Of a stretch of DNA of 64,000 nt, positions 36,257 to 45,342 are shown piece after piece. The DNA lies in contig JACOEL010000003.1 of assembly GCA_024998625.1 (NCBI GenBank), positions 1-64,000 of the forward strand, written 5' to 3'. The position numbers and the translations under genes were made by a program. The DNA comes from Nitrospira sp. GTDB taxonomy: Bacteria; Nitrospirota; Nitrospiria; Nitrospirales; Nitrospiraceae. The notes under the pieces were generated by a model. That model searched no databases and had not been told where the DNA came from. It worked only from the letters and a program-made list of their open reading frames with translations. The stretch's first letter is position 1. The number at the start of each line of letters is the position of its first letter.

Positions 36257-37114
36257 ATGTCTGCGTTAACTATCGACCAGAGGCCTTCGCCGACCTTACC
36301 GCACGTGCGTATCCAACCTGCCCGCGGACTATTAGATTTGGATCTGGGCGCGCTCTGGCAGTATCGCGAGCTGATTTATATTCTCGTCTGGCGTGATGTG
36401 ACGGTGCGGTACAAGCAGACCCTGCTGGGAGTCGCCTGGGCGATGTTTCAGCCGGTCGCGACCATGCTCATTTTTACGGTTGTATTCAGTGTCATGGGGA
36501 AAATTCCATCCGATGGATTTCCCTACCCCGTGTTCCTCTATGCAGGCCTGTTGCCGTGGTTCTATGTGTCTCAGGCGTTGAGCAGGGGAGGAACCAGTTT
36601 AGTGGGAGAAGCCCCGCTCATCAGCAAAGTGTATTTCCCACGTCTGATTCTGCCCCTTTCATCGACCATCGCGCCACTGGTCGATCTGGTTCTGGCATTT
36701 GTCGCGTTTCTCGGCCTCATGGCCTGGTTTGGAATCATCCCGACCTGGCGCATTCTGTCCTTGCCGCTTTTCGGCATGCTGGCCGCCACGATTACGCTGG
36801 CCGCCGGGCTCTGGATCTCTGCGCTGTATGTGAAGTACCGGGACGTCGGGCATATCCTGCCGATGTTCATTCAGCTGTGGATGTTCGTATCGCCCATCCT
36901 CTACCCCGTGAGCAAGGTGCCGGAGTCCTGGCGAGCGCTCTATGCGATGAATCCGGTCGTGAGTGTGGTCGAAGGATTTCGCTGGGCACTTATCCCCGGG
37001 TTTCATGTCGATTTTATGATGTTCTTACCAAGTCTGGCTGTGGTGTTCGTCGTCTTTGCCGGCGGCCTCATCTATTTCCGCTCCATGGAACGAACGTTTG
37101 CGGACGTGATTTGA
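36257..37114 (+). CDS. ABC-2 type polysaccharide-export permease (Wzm-like)
   Basis: The 285-residue inner-membrane protein has six hydrophobic helices and the family opening RELIYILVWRDVTVRYKQTLLG, plus YAGLLPWFYVSQAL and MFVSPILYPVSKVPESW. It forms the channel that moves lipid-linked polysaccharide (O-antigen, teichoic-type or capsule) across the inner membrane. The partner ATPase starts on the next base. No glycan-synthesis genes are in the window, so the substrate is unknown. Confidence 0.9.
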   Translation: MSALTIDQRPSPTLPHVRIQPARGLLDLDLGALWQYRELIYILVWRDVTVRYKQTLLGVAWAMFQPVATMLIFTVVFSVMGKIPSDGFPYPVFLYAGLLPWFYVSQALSRGGTSLVGEAPLISKVYFPRLILPLSSTIAPLVDLVLAFVAFLGLMAWFGIIPTWRILSLPLFGMLAATITLAAGLWISALYVKYRDVGHILPMFIQLWMFVSPILYPVSKVPESWRALYAMNPVVSVVEGFRWALIPGFHVDFMMFLPSLAVVFVVFAGGLIYFRSMERTFADVI

Positions 37115-38416
37115 ATGAGTGATATTGCCATCAAAGCAGACTGTCTGTCGAAGCATTACCGGCTCGGCACCGCAAGTCGTCAGCATAATACCCTTCGGGA
37201 TCATCTGATGCATCGCCTCCGAGGCCTGACCCGATGGGGTGGTGGTCGGCCGGAGTCGAACCCTTCATTCTGGGCGCTCAAGGATATCTCGTTCGAGGTT
37301 AAGCGAGGTGAAGTGCTGGGAATCGTCGGGCACAACGGCGCGGGGAAGAGTACTTTGCTCAAGATCCTTTCCCGGATCACTCAGCCGACGACGGGAACGG
37401 CGGATATTTACGGACGCGTCAGTTCGTTGCTTGAAGTGGGAACGGGGTTTCATTCCGAGTTGAGCGGTCGAGAAAACATCTACCTGAATGCGGCGATGTT
37501 AGGTATGCGACGAGAGGAAGTGCGGCGTAAGTTCGACGAGATCGTCGCCTTCTCGGGGGTGGAGCAATTCATCGATACCCCGGTCAAGCGTTATTCAAGC
37601 GGGATGTACGTGCGGCTGGCATTCGCTGTTGCTGCACATCTCGAGCCGGAGATTCTGATCGTGGACGAGGTGCTGGCCGTCGGCGACGCCAGTTTTCAGC
37701 AAAAGTGCCTCGGGAAAATGGAAGAGGTGAGCCGAAGCGGCAGGACGGTGCTGATCGTCAGCCACAACATGACCGTAATCGAAGGGTTGTGCGAACGCGC
37801 GATTCTTCTCGAGAAGGGGCGTGTCGCAAAGATCGGCAACACGCACGAGGTCGTGGAGGGCTATGCCGATGCCATTCGGGGTCTGGCGGGAACGGAGATA
37901 GAGGCGCGCCATGACCGGGAGGGGCTCGGCGAGATCCTGCTCACCAGGATCGACGTGATGGATCGCGACAAGCATCCGGTCGCGGCGGCGATCACGGGTC
38001 GAGATGTGGTGATTCGGATGCACTACCGTTGTGCGGCGGGCAAAGAATTTAAGAATTGCCGCGTCAGCATTTCCGTAAATGGACGGAAGGGGCAAGACCT
38101 GTTCGTCTTGTCCACCGACATCGTCGATCCGAAGCCCTTGACCTTGCATGGTGAAGGGTATGTTGATTTTATTCTGCCTGAATTGCCGCTCACCGGTGGC
38201 GCGTATTTCTTCCAATCCTATATCGAGTCGAACGGCCATGCCCAGGACTGGATCAAGAATGTGGCGCCCTTTTCCGTGCTGGACGCCGATTACTATGGCA
38301 CAGGCAAGCTGTGCCCGCCGGGCTGGGAAGCCAACGGGGTTCTAGTGCGCTATCGATGGGAGGCCGGAGAGGCACGTTCGACTGACGTATTGCCGGTCCA
38401 TGCCCGCGCGAGTTGA
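37115..38416 (+). CDS. Polysaccharide-export ATPase with C-terminal glycan-binding domain (Wzt-like)
   Basis: The 433-residue protein has an ABC ATPase domain in residues about 1-245: Walker A GHNGAGKST near 71-79, signature YSSGMYVRLAFA near 158, Walker B ILIVDEVLAVGD near 180. After that comes a beta-sandwich (VVIRMHYRCAAGKEFKNC; GAYFFQSYIESNG) typical of Wzt proteins that recognise the end of the finished glycan. It partners the permease encoded directly before it. The presence of this domain suggests chain-end-recognised export, as for O9a-type O-antigens. Confidence 0.92.
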   Translation: MSDIAIKADCLSKHYRLGTASRQHNTLRDHLMHRLRGLTRWGGGRPESNPSFWALKDISFEVKRGEVLGIVGHNGAGKSTLLKILSRITQPTTGTADIYGRVSSLLEVGTGFHSELSGRENIYLNAAMLGMRREEVRRKFDEIVAFSGVEQFIDTPVKRYSSGMYVRLAFAVAAHLEPEILIVDEVLAVGDASFQQKCLGKMEEVSRSGRTVLIVSHNMTVIEGLCERAILLEKGRVAKIGNTHEVVEGYADAIRGLAGTEIEARHDREGLGEILLTRIDVMDRDKHPVAAAITGRDVVIRMHYRCAAGKEFKNCRVSISVNGRKGQDLFVLSTDIVDPKPLTLHGEGYVDFILPELPLTGGAYFFQSYIESNGHAQDWIKNVAPFSVLDADYYGTGKLCPPGWEANGVLVRYRWEAGEARSTDVLPVHARAS

Positions 38417-38568
38417 TCGTCTCACGCCCCCGGTTCGCTCTCCCAACTCGATTGATCCCCCTTCCGCACACCGTCTCTGTCGATAAATCAGTAATCACTC
38501 CGCAATGGGCCAAGAGTGCGTTACGATTTGCCATCTACGACCGGATGGCGATCGACTGAGGCGTACGC

Positions 38569-38772
38569 ATGGGTTCCGGGCTTGAAGATGGACAGCAGGC
38601 ACAGCTAGAGCTGGCCGGCTTGAGGCGCACGCTGAAATGGACGAATATCCAGCGGGAACAATTGTTGGATCGTCTTGATCTGCTGCGCCTCGACAATCAG
38701 CGTCTCCAGGAACGCGTGGATGAGTTGGAGCGTCAGTTGGCCGAGTTCAAGCAACAACAAGCTCTCTTCTAG
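38569..38772 (+). CDS. Small coiled-coil protein
   Basis: The 67-residue protein is one continuous helix with heptad leucines (LDRLDLLRLDNQRLQERVDE, then LERQLAEF) and high charge. Such short proteins can act as dimerising adaptors, like SlyX or ZapB, but no family is recognised. Upstream ACTGAGG gives a fair ribosome site. It stands alone after the exporter genes. Confidence 0.55.
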   Translation: MGSGLEDGQQAQLELAGLRRTLKWTNIQREQLLDRLDLLRLDNQRLQERVDELERQLAEFKQQQALF

Positions 38773-38901
38773 CGACCGCACGTCGTCGTCTCCCCTCCCT
38801 GTCTCCTCTTCTTCACGCGCTCATCGACGGCTCCGGCATGATAAGGTGGAAAGAGTGTGGCGGTCGGATAATGCCCATGGAGGAAAGGCCTTGGAATAGT
38901 C

Positions 38902-39708
38902 ATGACCCATTCGATCAAGACGGTGGAGGATCTGCATTGGTTTCTGGCGCGCACGGCGGGGTTTCGCGGCGGACACATTACCGATGTGCATCTGTCCAAG
39001 CGCCGGATCTTCGACGAAGCCTCAGGTCGCGAGGTGATGGCTGGGAGTATGGCGATGGTGGTCGTGCGGTATCACGTGCAGAGCGTTCTACGTGTCGCCA
39101 AACTTACCATGCTGGGCGTCACCGACCTTTCCCTTTTTGAGCAAGACGGCTGCGACTGTTCGCCTCTGGGGGCGATTCAGGTGGAGATGAGCGAGGGGAA
39201 ATTACGCTTCTGGTTCGATCCCGAGGGGAATCTTTATGTGGTCTGCGAGGAAGCGACGCTGGAGGAAGTCTCGTTGCCGGCCAGTGAATCCGACATGGGT
39301 GGCGAGATTGGGCAGTGGACGTTTCAGGCCGATTCCGGTGAGGCCCCTACGGTGGAATGGCTGCTTGCCCGGCTGGATCAGGCGGGTGTGCCCTGTATCT
39401 GGAAGGCAGCGACGCGTCGGCAAGGTCGGCACAGTCCGATGTGTTGGGAAGGAGAGCTAGCCATGGCTGCCGGCACGGCGGCCATGGCTACAGTGGCGCT
39501 CCGCGTGGAGGCGTATGGGCCTATAGATGGAGCCGGATTCGGACTTCGCTTGCAGACACGTGACGCTGCCGGTCGTGTAGGTGGTCGACTGCTAAGCCTG
39601 GTGACCGACCTGGTCACGCAACGGTATCACGGGACGTGCCTCGTAGGGCAGACATTTCTCTCACATGAGGGATGGGCGAATTGGAACTCATTCAGGCCCG
39701 CACATTAG
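38902..39708 (+). CDS. Unknown protein
   Basis: The 268-residue soluble protein has no signal peptide. It appears alpha/beta with a repeated layout: FRGGHITDVHLSKRRIFDEA early and a second half starting PTVEWLLARLDQAGVPCIW. Cysteines occur as DGCDCSP and later singles. The part LRFWFDPEGNLYVVCEEATLEE looks like a beta meander. I recognise no family. AGGAAAGG lies about 14 bases upstream of the start. Confidence 0.65.
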   Translation: MTHSIKTVEDLHWFLARTAGFRGGHITDVHLSKRRIFDEASGREVMAGSMAMVVVRYHVQSVLRVAKLTMLGVTDLSLFEQDGCDCSPLGAIQVEMSEGKLRFWFDPEGNLYVVCEEATLEEVSLPASESDMGGEIGQWTFQADSGEAPTVEWLLARLDQAGVPCIWKAATRRQGRHSPMCWEGELAMAAGTAAMATVALRVEAYGPIDGAGFGLRLQTRDAAGRVGGRLLSLVTDLVTQRYHGTCLVGQTFLSHEGWANWNSFRPAH

Positions 39709-39741
39709 GCCAGTGGATGAAGTGGGGACCGAATCAGCCTG

Positions 39742-40434
39742 TTAGCTGTGATGTCCGTGCCTTCTGTTTCCGTTCCCATTCACACTCCCGTGTCCATTCA
39801 CGCTGCCGTTCTTTGCACCCTTCTGATTGACACATTCCACCAAGTGCCAGAACTTCATCGGGTTGACCTTTTCTTTGCGGGCGACGTGGAGGCTGGTCCC
39901 TTCGAGTACGGTGTTCAACGAGAGGTCGGTTCGGAAGCCGATATGCTTGCAGAGGGGGGAGATCACTTTTTCCACGGCCGCGATCAATTTGTTGCCGTTA
40001 CTGAAGTGGTTCAGCATGATGATGCGTCCGCCCGGCTTGCAGACGCGAATCATTTCGTTCACGACTTTGCGGTAATCCGGTACGGCAGTCACGACATAGG
40101 CGGCCATCACGGTATCGAAGCTGTCGTCGGCAAAGTCCATTTTTCCGGCGTCCATCAACATCAGCCGCACATGGTCAAGATGATAGTGGGACTGGCGCTG
40201 TCTGGCCTTCGCCAGCATCCCTGAGGAGAGATCGATGCCGATGATTTCGCAATTCTTCGGGTAGTACTCCAGCGCGATTCCGGTTCCCACGCCGACTTCC
40301 AAAATTTTCTCCTCCGGTCGGATTCTGAGATTGCGCACGCAGGCTTCCCGCGACTCGTGGAAGATTTTTCCAAAAATATGATCGTAGACGCCGGAATAAC
40401 TGGTGTACACTCGCTCGACTTTGGCGATATCCAT
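39742..40434 (-). CDS. SAM-dependent methyltransferase, PmtA-like
   Basis: The 230-residue class-I methyltransferase begins YTSYSGVYDHIFGKIFHESR and has the SAM motif ILEVGVGTGIALEYYP, then GIDLSSGMLAKAR and CKPGGRIIMLNHF. These match bacterial phosphatidylethanolamine N-methyltransferases of the rhizobial Pmt type, which make phosphatidylcholine; ubiquinone/menaquinone-type methyltransferases are the main alternative. The C-terminus is a short low-complexity tail of Asn-Gly repeats (GSVNGHGSVNGNGN), which looks like a disordered add-on. Confidence 0.8.
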   Translation of the reverse strand: MDIAKVERVYTSYSGVYDHIFGKIFHESREACVRNLRIRPEEKILEVGVGTGIALEYYPKNCEIIGIDLSSGMLAKARQRQSHYHLDHVRLMLMDAGKMDFADDSFDTVMAAYVVTAVPDYRKVVNEMIRVCKPGGRIIMLNHFSNGNKLIAAVEKVISPLCKHIGFRTDLSLNTVLEGTSLHVARKEKVNPMKFWHLVECVNQKGAKNGSVNGHGSVNGNGNRRHGHHS

Positions 40435-40688
40435 CGTCCCTCCGCAAAATCACGCCTCTCCGCCCGCACACTCTGCAGTGCAGAAGCGACGGCGATGAGA
40501 AGTGTGGCGTGGAAAAATCTATGAAGGCGGGACTGCAATCCGGATGACTCGTCCTCACCCGCCGGACAAGAACGGGCTTAATGTAGCCAAAGCACTCATG
40601 GGGAGTCAACTGGTTCCTCTGGTTTTTGAACGTTCCTGCATCTCGCCCGGGCTTGATTCTCCGTAAAGCCCTGTGGGAAGTTTCCTCT

Positions 40689-41309
40689 ATGATTCTGGCC
40701 GGTGCGTTTGCCATCGTGTTGTTTGTCGGGTTGATCGTCGGTGACTGGATGTACTTTGCCCGTCTCTCGTCCGATGCCAGCCGTTACGGGTATGGGATCG
40801 GGCGGCTGCAGGATCAGTTTGCCGCGCTCACTGTCCCTCAGCTGTTGCGCCCGTTCGACCAGAACGGGTTTTTGAGTCTGCCCCACGGCGTCGCGCGGGT
40901 CTTTCCGGAGGCAAACCGGATGGTCATCAGGCCGACCCATCGCCTCTTCTCCCTGCGGTTCCGCACGGCCTGGCCGTTGAAGGGCTCCATCGAATGGGCG
41001 CCGGAACCCGAGGGACTGAAGATGGTGTGCACGAAGCGGGTGCCCTGGTCGTCTTCGATTCTCACGTTCCTCTGGTTCAGCCTTGTGGGGTTCGGGACGC
41101 TCGGGTTCGTGATGACCTATCTCCTCGAAGGCGGGCTCGATTCACTGGGGGGTGTACTGCTGGGCATCGGTGTCACGGGGGTGGGAATGATCGTGGTCGC
41201 TTTTGGCCTGCTGACGATTACGGTGGCCTATCGCATCGAAAATACGAGGCTGATGCAGGTCTATACGGAGCTTCGTGACGTGGCGTTGAAAAGCGAAGGG
41301 GTTGCCTAG
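40689..41309 (+). CDS. Membrane protein of unknown function
   Basis: From ATG 40689 the product has 206 residues with an N-terminal helix (ILAGAFAIVLFVGLIVGDW), a soluble region with RLQDQFAALTVPQLLRP and PTHRLFSLRFRTAWPL, and two further helices near the C-terminus (SILTFLWFSLVGFGTLGFVM; GVLLGIGVTGVGMIVVAFGLL). A TTG start at 40626 would add 21 residues; ATG has GGGAAG eight bases upstream. Family not recognised. It converges on and overlaps the next gene by four bases. Confidence 0.65.
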   Translation: MILAGAFAIVLFVGLIVGDWMYFARLSSDASRYGYGIGRLQDQFAALTVPQLLRPFDQNGFLSLPHGVARVFPEANRMVIRPTHRLFSLRFRTAWPLKGSIEWAPEPEGLKMVCTKRVPWSSSILTFLWFSLVGFGTLGFVMTYLLEGGLDSLGGVLLGIGVTGVGMIVVAFGLLTITVAYRIENTRLMQVYTELRDVALKSEGVA

Positions 41310-41662
41310 TTGATCTGACGATAGAGGCTGAGCAGGTGATCGAATTCCGACGGCAGGTTCAGCGTCGCTCCGGATCGTGCCAGGCCGGCGATGATCCCGC
41401 GATGTTTTGCGCTCAGGCCGGAGTCGACGAAGGCCTGTCGAAAGTGCATCCATCGCAACGACGAGTCTGTGGATACCTGTTGGAGTTCTTCAGGCGACAA
41501 GGTTTTGAGTCTGGCGGTCAGGGTTCCCAGTGCCTTCTCGACCGTGTCGTAGGGAGCGGCTAGCTTGAGCGTGCTGTAGAATGTGTGGAGATGCTCCCGG
41601 AATTCGTCCCGGAGCGATTCCACCGGGCCTGTTCCCTGCCGGTGGTCCTTTTGTGTGCCCAT
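41306..41662 (-). CDS. Unknown small helical protein
   Basis: The 118-residue protein appears all-alpha, with LRDEFREHLHTFYSTLKLA, EKALGTLTARLKTLSPEELQQ and HFRQAFVDSGLSA. There is no signal peptide, cysteine motif or membrane segment. I recognise no family. Its stop region overlaps the end of the preceding convergent gene. Confidence 0.6.
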   Translation of the reverse strand: MGTQKDHRQGTGPVESLRDEFREHLHTFYSTLKLAAPYDTVEKALGTLTARLKTLSPEELQQVSTDSSLRWMHFRQAFVDSGLSAKHRGIIAGLARSGATLNLPSEFDHLLSLYRQIN

Positions 41663-41773
41663 GTCGGTACTCCTGTGCGCTGCCCTGCTTAAAGGCAGCT
41701 TACGGGAGGAACGCCGTGCGGCGCAACGCGTTTTCGTGCGGGGTATTCATTTTTCTTATGTATGGAGGTTGTA

Positions 41774-42265
41774 ATGCGTTATCGATCCGTGGTTGTCCTC
41801 ATCGGCGTGCTTGTGACCGGATTGACCGGTTGTTCATCCCATCACCACGGGAGTTATGGACATGGAAAGGGCGACTATTATTGGGGCAAGGCTTCTCAGG
41901 ATGTGAGCGGTCTGGTTGAAAAGCATGTCAAGAATCCGGAGACCGCGAAACAGGTCAATGCGGTGATGGGGGAGATGATCACGGAGATCAAGTCGGCACG
42001 GGAGCAGCATCGGCAGTCCCATCGCGCACTCTACGAGCTGAACGCCAACTATGCGGCGACGCCGGAAGAGTTTACGAAAATTCTCGACGAGTTGAACAAC
42101 AACCGGATGCGTTCGTCCGCACGGATGCTCAGCCTTCGCTTCAAGATGAAGTCGTTGCTGACAGCTGAGGAATGGTCGGCATTGTCCGATGAATTGAAAC
42201 GGTATGGCAGCCGGTACTACGGCAAGGGCGCAGAAGCTACGGCCCCTGCTGCCGCCCAACCCTAG
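41774..42265 (+). CDS. Spy/CpxP-like periplasmic lipoprotein
   Basis: The 163-residue product has a lipoprotein signal (VVVLIGVLVTGLTGC, lipobox Cys near 20), then a His/Gly-rich segment (SSHHHGSYGHGKGDYY) that could bind metal. The rest is a long helical region with SLRFKMKSLLTAEEWSALSDEL. The LTxxQ-like turn and the helix-loop-helix layout recall CpxP/Spy proteins or heavy-metal sensors of that fold. ATG 41774 is chosen because GGAGG is six bases upstream. Confidence 0.7.
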   Translation: MRYRSVVVLIGVLVTGLTGCSSHHHGSYGHGKGDYYWGKASQDVSGLVEKHVKNPETAKQVNAVMGEMITEIKSAREQHRQSHRALYELNANYAATPEEFTKILDELNNNRMRSSARMLSLRFKMKSLLTAEEWSALSDELKRYGSRYYGKGAEATAPAAAQP

Positions 42266-42281
42266 CAGGTAGAGTGGTCGA

Positions 42282-42890
42282 CTACAGAAGCGTTTCTAAG
42301 CCGGGGCGATGATTGAGGAACAGCAGCTGGGCTGCGGCCCCCGTCAGGTCCAGCCCGCTCACCGCCGCGTGATCGATGCGAGCCTGACGGATGATCGCCA
42401 GGTCGAGCTGCAGGTAGTGCGCGAGGATCGCCCGAATGACATCCCCGTGTGACACGATCACGACGGGAGTGTCGTGGACGGGGGCGAGGGCCTGTTCCAC
42501 TGCCGCCACCGCCCGCTGTTGCACCTCGCGCAGCGTTTCTCCGCCGGAAGGCCGGGCCCGGTCCGGGTGGGTGTACCACTCCCGCTTGGCCGGGTCGTCG
42601 GCGAATTCATGCCAATAGCGATTGATCCAACTCCCCACGCCGATCTCACTCAGTCCCGGAACCTGATGCAGCGGGATCTCCTGTGGTCCACGTAGAATCT
42701 CGGCGGTCTGCGCGGCCCGCAGCACCGGGCTGGTGTAGATGGCCGCGATCGGGGTACGAGACAGGATGCCGGCGCAGGTGCGAGCCTGTTCCTCGCCGGT
42801 CCGGTTGAGGGGAATCGGTTGGTCGCCCATTACCCGGCCGGATCGATTCCACTCGGTTTCTCCATGTCTGATGAGCAGGACGATCGGCAT
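42282..42890 (-). CDS. Histidine-phosphatase-superfamily protein
   Basis: The 202-residue protein begins MPIVLLIRHGETEWNRSGRV, the phosphohistidine motif of the RHG clade. TSPVLRAAQTAEILR and VSHGDVIRAILAHYL supply the other catalytic residues. Relatives include GpmB, alpha-ribazole phosphatase and phosphatases of small sugar phosphates; nothing here selects one. A true phosphoglycerate mutase is encoded elsewhere in the window (10061-10666). Confidence 0.9.
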   Translation of the reverse strand: MPIVLLIRHGETEWNRSGRVMGDQPIPLNRTGEEQARTCAGILSRTPIAAIYTSPVLRAAQTAEILRGPQEIPLHQVPGLSEIGVGSWINRYWHEFADDPAKREWYTHPDRARPSGGETLREVQQRAVAAVEQALAPVHDTPVVIVSHGDVIRAILAHYLQLDLAIIRQARIDHAAVSGLDLTGAAAQLLFLNHRPGLETLL

Positions 42891-42909
42891 CGGGAGATCT
42901 CGCCAACTC

Positions 42910-43959
42910 CTACGGCGCGGGCACCGCTGGCGTGTGACTGGTCAGGGGGATCGGGGTCCACTGTGCGCCGCCGTTGGTCGACCGATACAATCCGCTGCCA
43001 TTGGTTCCCAGATAGAGCAGTTGAGGATCGCTGGGACTCAGGCTGATCGTCCGCACATTCATGGTCGTCAGTCCCTGGTTGTGGGCCTGCCAGGTTTTCC
43101 CGCCATCGAGGGTCTTGAGAATACCCTCCGGGCCCCCGATGTACAAAATATTGGGATCGGTCGGATGCAGAGCCAGGGTGCTGATGAATTGATTGGCCAG
43201 GTTCTGGCCGATCTGTTCCCAGTAGTCGGCCCGGTTGGTGGATCGAAAGAGCCCCTTGGTAGTGGCGGCGTAGACGATGTCGGAATTACGCGGATCGACG
43301 GCCAGCATATTCACCCCGAGCGCCATGGCGGCGTTTAGCACATCGTCAGGAATGAGTCCGTTGTTTTTCTTCTGCCAGGTCGTGCCGCCGTCTTCACTGC
43401 GATAGGTACCACCTGTCGTCCCGGCGTACAACACGCGGGGGTGGTGATGATCCATGGTGATACAGGTGACGATATGCACTTCCTTCATGCCCGCCATCCG
43501 CTCCTCCCATTCCCGCCCTCCGTTTTTGCTGACAAAGGCGCCGACCGTCGTGGCGAGGTAGATCAGCTCGGTATTGTCGGGATGGAAGATGATTTCGTTC
43601 ACGAAGGACACATGCTCTTTGAGCCCGACATTGTGCGGGAGCCAATGCTGCCCGCCGTCCGGGCTCTTGTAGATGGCATCGCCCATTGTGCCCGCGTAGA
43701 CCGTTGCAGGGAGTTTCGGGTCGATCGCCAGGGTCGTCACGCGACGGGCCGTGAATGCCTGAAACTGCTCCCAGGTCGCGCCGCCGTCGCGGGTCTTGTG
43801 CACGGCTTCGTTCGTCGCGACATAGACAATGTTGGGGTTCGACGGATGGAGCGCGATCGAGACCACCGCGGCTTCGCGTGACCCGCAGGCGAGAAGGAAC
43901 AGGCCGACCAGGCAGACGGATGTTCTGAGCAGGGCGGCCATTCGAGTTCGTCGTGTCAT
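42910..43959 (-). CDS. Lipoprotein with Asp-box beta-propeller
   Basis: The product is about 349 residues with a lipoprotein signal (LVGLFLLAC). It then contains seven copies of a repeat built on the Asp-box S/TxDGGxxW: TRDGGATW, SPDGGQHW, SKNGGREW, SEDGGTTW, a degenerate STNRADYW, TLDGGKTW, and STNGGAQW. Each is preceded by a strand like NIVYVATN or TVYAGTM. This is a Vps10/sortilin/Ycf48-like propeller, probably periplasmic and protein-binding. Starts at 43959 or 43983 both fit; no strong ribosome site decides. Confidence 0.8.
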   Translation of the reverse strand: MTRRTRMAALLRTSVCLVGLFLLACGSREAAVVSIALHPSNPNIVYVATNEAVHKTRDGGATWEQFQAFTARRVTTLAIDPKLPATVYAGTMGDAIYKSPDGGQHWLPHNVGLKEHVSFVNEIIFHPDNTELIYLATTVGAFVSKNGGREWEERMAGMKEVHIVTCITMDHHHPRVLYAGTTGGTYRSEDGGTTWQKKNNGLIPDDVLNAAMALGVNMLAVDPRNSDIVYAATTKGLFRSTNRADYWEQIGQNLANQFISTLALHPTDPNILYIGGPEGILKTLDGGKTWQAHNQGLTTMNVRTISLSPSDPQLLYLGTNGSGLYRSTNGGAQWTPIPLTSHTPAVPAP

Positions 43960-44023
43960 CACAATGGGCGCAGACCTAATCATAGCGTGGCGATTGAGTC
44001 AAGGCACGATATCAGGTGAGTGG

Positions 44024-45163
44024 CTACAGTCGCTGGGTGAACCGCTCGGCGTATCCCGTCAGTTCGACATAGCCACGTCCCGTGACGGCTGTGCCGTGGG
44101 CTTGCCCAGTGGCGGACACGGCCCCTTCCCAGTAGGTCACGTGGGTGCTGCGCACGGTATTCAGTTCCTGGTCGGCGAGCAAGGATCGCACATCCAGATT
44201 GAGTCCCAGGCTGGGGGCGGTGATTCGCCAATGCTGCGGATACTGCGCCTTCGATCGCGGGCTTGTCCAATAGTCGAGCGGCTCAACGGTGAGGTCCCGG
44301 GCCGTGAGCGGCTGAGTTCGTCCATCGGCAAAGATCAAGGTGCCGTTGGAGACGGGGTCTGCCGATCCATCGGTCCGCCGCAGGGAATACCACATCAGTT
44401 CGGTCGAGTCGCTCAGCTGCAGGCTGAACCAGTCCCATCCCACCACATCCCGTCCCAGGTCGGCTGAGCCGAATTCATGATCCATCCAGCTGAGACCGAA
44501 GACGGAAAAGGTGTCCGCGCCGATTCGAATCTTCCCCTCGGTTGTCAGGTGGGTGAACGAATAATAGTGGGAGGCCTGCTCAGGTTGCGCGCCCTTGAGG
44601 CTGATGCCCTCCCGGCCGTGGAGCACGGGCGGCTTTCGCGGGGTGACCTGTAAATCGATCGCAAATGCATCGGTGGCGGCCTGGAGTCTCTGTCTGGACG
44701 ACGCGGGATCATCCATAGCGGCGGACCAACGATCGAGCCAGACATGCAGCCGATCCGGCTCCGCGCCGGCCTTTCCGAGACCCGCGCGACTGAGTTTATC
44801 GGCGAAGAGGAATCGGTTGCCTTCGAGGTCGGTGAGGGCGAAGTGGGCCAGATAGAGTTGTTCAATCGACCACTGCGAGGGTTGAGTCCGGACTTGATCC
44901 GGTGGAATGCCTCGTCTGAAAAAGGTGAGCTCAAATCCAAACTGCCGGCCTCCGGTGGCCGTGAGATGGCCGGTGTAATACCACCATTCAGTACGAAACC
45001 GCTCGTGGGCGCCATGGTCTTTAGGAAATTCATACCGGTAGCCAGCCTTGGCGCTGCCAAACGACGGTGCCTGGTCGTCCGTTGCCACAGAGTGCAGGAT
45101 GCCGGTCAGAAGCACGACCATCACCGCCAGGGCGGCGAACGCAGAATGGCGCACTGTGATCAC
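44024..45163 (-). CDS. CrtC/AttH-like lipocalin-domain protein
   Basis: The 379-residue protein has a signal sequence (AALAVMVVLLTGILHSVA) and two lipocalin-like beta domains. The motifs FRTEWWYYTGHLTATGGR, WMDHEFGS and VGWDWFSLQLSD are typical of the hydroxyneurosporene-synthase/AttH family (PF07143). In AttEFGH systems the H component is exported and accompanies an ABC transporter of the lipoprotein-exporter type. Here an ABC transporter of a different type lies some 900 bases away on the opposite strand, so a link is unproven. Confidence 0.85.
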   Translation of the reverse strand: MITVRHSAFAALAVMVVLLTGILHSVATDDQAPSFGSAKAGYRYEFPKDHGAHERFRTEWWYYTGHLTATGGRQFGFELTFFRRGIPPDQVRTQPSQWSIEQLYLAHFALTDLEGNRFLFADKLSRAGLGKAGAEPDRLHVWLDRWSAAMDDPASSRQRLQAATDAFAIDLQVTPRKPPVLHGREGISLKGAQPEQASHYYSFTHLTTEGKIRIGADTFSVFGLSWMDHEFGSADLGRDVVGWDWFSLQLSDSTELMWYSLRRTDGSADPVSNGTLIFADGRTQPLTARDLTVEPLDYWTSPRSKAQYPQHWRITAPSLGLNLDVRSLLADQELNTVRSTHVTYWEGAVSATGQAHGTAVTGRGYVELTGYAERFTQRL

Positions 45164-45342
45164 GTCCGACTCACTCGCTGTCGCCTGTGCTCGGTGAGGA
45201 GGGGCGACCTATGATGCGGTGGCGTATTTTGATGAGCGACCGACGGAACGCCAGTATTCATGAGGGTTTTGTGCGGGTCTTTTCCGTAACTGCCTCGGCT
45301 GACAGCGTTGACAATTTTGCAAAGCATCAGCTATCGTGAGCC

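Noticed and set aside
35929-36269. Two opposing frames (102 and 71 codons) before the exporter
   Set aside because: They overlap on opposite strands, lack ribosome sites and protein-like features, and cover an A+T-rich control region with an inverted repeat.
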